The notes under the pieces are model-generated. The model was not told where the DNA came from. It saw only the letters and a list, made by a program, of their open reading frames with translations, and did not search any database. Positions 60,902-64,000 of a DNA stretch of 64,000 nt are shown in pieces. Both the position numbers and the translations under genes were made by a program. Within the stretch, counting starts at the first letter, position 1; every line of letters begins with the position of its first letter. Origin of the DNA: Curvularia sp. ZM96 (taxonomy: Eukaryota > Ascomycota > Dothideomycetes > Pleosporales > Pleosporaceae); the NCBI GenBank assembly GCA_022457065.1, contig JAJGBQ010000005.1, positions 744,001 through 808,000 of the forward strand. Direction: 5' to 3'.

Positions 60902-61741
60902 CTATTTCTTGCCGGCGACCTCGTCTCCCATGCGGTTGTACTCCCTCTGCATGTTCTCGACCTGCTTCTTCAGGTTCGCCATGTCGCGGTCCTTGGCCTC
61001 GAGCTCCTTCCTGAGGGCACCGACTTCACCGGGGCCACCAGCGTTCTTGAGAGCAGAAGAGTTCTTGCCCTTTGGGTCGCCCTTAAGGCTCTTGACCTCC
61101 TCTTCGAGACGGAGGACATCGAGGATCATGACGTAGGTGCGGTTGAGGATAAGCGATAGGAAGAGGGTGAAACCACAGAGGTACATGTTGCGCTGCGAGT
61201 AGAACTTGCGAGCCTGAACCTCCATGCGTTCAATGCCTCCAGCAGCGACGCTTCTTTGAGAGTTAGTTTTACAACAAGATAAAGGTGCTGGTGGACTTAC
61301 CCTGAGCGACCCGTGTCGTCTGAGCCAGAAAGCTCAATTTGTACGCGGTATACGCGGTTGACACTGTCAATGAACAGTATGAGAATGAAGATGAACGTAA
61401 TCTAGGCATGTCAGACGTGTCTACTGTAAGGCTGTAGCTGTCCATACCTTCATGCCATATTGTAATTTTGCTATTATAGGGCTCTCCGAAATGAAGGTAA
61501 AGAGCTTGCGGCGCCATGTGAATGGCAGGGGTACGATGAGGGCGCAGAAGATGAGCATCTCCGTCACCAGGAGGAGGAAGACCTAAGTAGGAGACAGTCA
61601 GCACAAGCCCACATGTTGGGTTCGAGAGCGGCGTGAATGGCACGCGAGCAATGGGAGCTGGACAACTAGCGTCGTTCCTCTAGGAGCAGAGTTGATTGAA
61701 GCAACAGGAAGAATACTAACCAAACTGTAGTAGAGCGTCAT
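60902..61741 (-). CDS. BAP31/Yet-type ER membrane protein
   Basis: Four minus-strand exons: 61741-61721, 61582-61448, 61401-61301 and 61253-60902; 202 residues. The first exon encodes only MTLYYSL; intron 1 (138 bp) then joins VFLLLVTEMLIFCALIVPLPF. Three membrane spans occupy ~5-25, ~45-65 and ~100-125, with ITFIFILILFIDSVNRVYRV and RNMYLCGFTLFLSLILNRTYVMI as core motifs. A C-terminal coiled coil (~130-195, RLEEEVKSLKG... and RKELEAKDRDMANLKKQVENM) ends in AGKK. BAP31/Yet proteins are ER membrane proteins that act in quality control and traffic of membrane cargo. The C-terminus has two lysines at the very end, not the canonical KKxx retrieval position. It is divergent from DUS3, 384 bp away. 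Confidence 0.92.
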
Positions 61742-62125
61742 GTTGGTGACGTGGTAATATTCACACGATGAGAGCTGGTGTTTGTGTGGGAGCGGGGCTG
61801 GGCGGGATCAAGACTGAAGTCAGAAGAGAGCTGGCTGGCAGACCGATGGAATAGCCAGAAGATGAAGACGCAGAGGGTTTAAGAGGATGGTAGGGAAGTT
61901 GATGGGAAAGTGGGAACTGGCGACGCGGTTGTGATGTAGGAGCCGCAAGGTGCCTAGTTATGAAGCTCTACGTCACAGTTCTGGCTTGCCCGCTAGCGCA
62001 TGGACCGCCGGCCTAGCCTCTTCTAGCCGCATTTGCACTCACTTTTTGAGTGAGTGCTTTTCTCGATTGAGCGCCAACGCCAACAACACATTATCCAAAA
62101 CTTGCTTCTCATTGCGCTGCATAAC
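61742..62125. promoter_or_regulatory. divergent promoter interval, BAP31-like / DUS3
   Basis: 384 bases between two divergent starts. Contains ordinary mixed sequence with a short pyrimidine/purine patch; no CCAAT or clear TATA motif was identified. Both promoters must lie here. Confidence 0.45.
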
Positions 62126-64000
62126 ATGACGGCTAGTCAAGGCAACGGGGTCGAGCCTGGCTCCCAGCCAACCGAGGGTGGCGTCACACTTGATTCCAGC
62201 AGCGTAAATGGTGGCAATGGCATGGCCGATGTAAAATTCGAGGCACCCTCGAGCCCAAAGAAAAGAGCCAGGACCAACAGCCCAGACGCTGAGGGCGCTG
62301 ATGCTTCTGTCAAGCGGGTCAAGGGTGTTGCGCCCATCAAGGCAGAGTACGCCATATTACCAACATAGAGGGACTCACGTGCTAAGAACACTAGATTCTT
62401 GATACCTCGAAGTAACAAGGGCGATGAACGGGACCGAGTCATAGACGACGATGCAGCTGAGGCGGCGGATGCTGATCAAAAATCCGAAGGCCTACCCAAG
62501 ACTGACGCTCGTGATGCCCCCAGAGGCAAGGGCAAGAATAAAAAAGAGAAGAAGCAAAAAGGCCAAAACACCAGCCGCACCTTTGGAAGCTCACGCGATA
62601 AGATACCGCTGTGTGGCACTCGCGCACAGTACAATGAATTCTCGCCCAAGGAGTGTCCATTTGGCGAAAAATGCAAATTCGAGCACGATCTCCGCAAGTA
62701 TCTGAAAGAGGGCCGACGGGAAGACCTGACGACTTTTGACGGCCAGTGCCCGATTTATGCTGTCAAAGGATTCTGTCATTTTGGTTGGAAGTGTCGGTTC
62801 GTTGGCAGCCACTCGGAGGAGCGCACTACAGAGGATGGGAGAAAGGAGCTTGTACTGAAAGAGAATGCTGAACTCAAGGCGAAGCTATCTGGGTCCGGAA
62901 ATGATGAAGAGGCAGAAGCTGAAGTGGTCAACATTGTGCCCAAAGAAGTCAAGTTTGGTCTCTCAAGAAGGAAGATCGGCACTCCACGATCTGATCAGTA
63001 CCTGCAATGGATTGAGAGCAATAGCCGGAACGAACGAGACATGTTTGATGCTGCTCAGATGGACCCAGAAATTCTCAAGGAGGAGAAAGAGGCGCGTAGG
63101 GCAGAGTATGTGGAAGCACCTTTCAGACCCTCCGAAAAGCGACGGCTGTACTACGGACCCGAGACACCTATGCTCGCACCTCTGACTACCCAGGGCAACC
63201 TGCCTTACCGTCGACTTTGCATCGACTTTGGCTGCCAAGTAACTTGGAGCGAGATGGCCATGGGCATGCCTTTGATCCAAGGTGACAAAGGCGAGTGGGC
63301 GCTCATGAAGGCTCACGAGTCCGAGATCAGTCCACCAAAATTTCTGGCGAAAAACACCGTGGTACAGGGATACGACAACTCTACAGATCTCAAGTTTGGT
63401 GCACAGATTGCTGCAAACAAGCCGTGGCTGGCGACAAAAACCGTCGAGGTGTTAACTGATCACTGCCCGAAGCTGCGAGCCATCGATCTCAATTGCGGAT
63501 GCCCAATCAACCTCGTCTGCGAGAAGGGAAGTGGCTCTGCGCTCCTGGACAGCGAAGCCAAACTGGAGCACATTCTCCGCGGTATGACCTATGTCTCCAA
63601 AGAGGTACCCATCACCGTCAAGATCCGCATGGGCACCAAGGACAACCACCCCACCGCGCAGAAGCTCATCAAGCGTCTTGTACTGGGCGGCCATGAAGCT
63701 GTGGAGTCCGGAAAAGGCACATCAGGTATTGCTGCAATCACATTACACGGCCGAAGCAAGCAACAGCGTTACACTAAGAGTGCAGACTGGTCGTACATAG
63801 CTGAGTGTTCTGCTCTCATCAACAGACTGCGAAAGGACAAGGATGCTCAAACCGATACAATCAACGAAGCGGATCCCCGTGATCTCGCAAATGGAGGCCA
63901 TGTCTACTTTGTCGGCAACGGCGACTGCTACTCGCACGTCGACTACTACAACCACCTGGAAAACGCCAAAGTCGATACCGTCATGGCCGGCCGTGGCGCT
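62126..64000 (+). CDS. DUS3: tRNA-dihydrouridine synthase 3, 5' part (3' end outside window)
   Basis: Exons 62126-62346 and 62395-64000 (open at the window end; 48 bp intron with GTACGC donor and AACACTAG acceptor) give 609 residues so far. Upstream of 62126 the frame has no other ATG. Residues 1-140 are disordered and basic/acidic with a KKRAR-type nuclear signal. Two CCCH-type zinc fingers follow: C147-x13-C-x5-C-x3-H and C193-x8-C-x5-C-x4-H. The synthase domain begins near residue 333 (PMLAPLTTQGNLPYRRLC), with the catalytic cysteine C443 in DLNCGCPINLV and VKIRMG, ITLHGRSKQQRYTK and VYFVGNGDC as FMN/tRNA-binding segments. Dus3 reduces U47 in the variable loop of cytoplasmic tRNAs using FMN and NADPH. 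It is conserved in length and order as far as visible. Confidence 0.94.

Overview
This window is chromosomal DNA of a filamentous ascomycete (Pezizomycotina). The gene content fits Dothideomycetes, perhaps Pleosporales, but that rank is inference. The evidence is the architecture: many short GT-AG introns (about 46-90 bp) with CTAAC/CTGAC-type branch sites, purine-rich contexts before start codons, long pyrimidine-rich leaders, and filamentous-fungal families (SomA/Flo8-type LisH regulator, tandem CbbX-type AAA protein with NF-X1 fingers, fungal histidine acid phosphatase). I see no transposon, rRNA, tRNA or CRISPR. Composition looks uniform by eye, with no obvious AT-rich or RIP-mutated block. 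I reconstructed spliced models by hand; every multi-exon model below keeps one reading frame across its junctions.

Layout. 1-12.4 kb (+): the 3' part of an NF-X1/tri-AAA protein, a senescence-domain protein, a 3.8 kb gene-poor stretch with a candidate 32-codon membrane ORF, and an isopenicillin N synthase-like dioxygenase with a 651 bp intron. 14-25 kb: a bZIP factor (-), a 5.2 kb gene-free stretch, a GH1 beta-glucosidase (-) and a DUF1479 dioxygenase (+). 28-42 kb: SomA-like regulator (-), TRAPP subunit BET3 (-) head-to-head with U5 snRNP WD40 protein SNRNP40 (+), an unknown two-TM protein (+), an aquaporin (-) and mitochondrial ATPase inhibitor INH1 (-). 43-52 kb: 14-3-3 (+), SDH4 (-) head-to-head with beta-MPP/MAS1 (+), and an SCOC-type coiled-coil protein (-). 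56-64 kb: a histidine acid phosphatase/phytase (+) tail-to-tail with an amidase (-), a BAP31-like ER protein (-) and the 5' part of DUS3 (+).

How they fit together. Most genes are unlinked housekeeping functions: splicing, vesicle tethering, ER, respiration, mitochondrial import and tRNA modification. There is no secondary-metabolite cluster and no obvious novel multi-gene system. The closest to a functional pairing is SDH4/MAS1, two mitochondrial genes sharing a 297 bp promoter containing a CCAAT box. The most unusual features are gene-structural: introns at the same Walker A position in two of three tandem AAA domains, a 9-nt microexon in BET3, an in-frame optional intron in the SomA-like gene, and an atypical signal peptide on the phosphatase.
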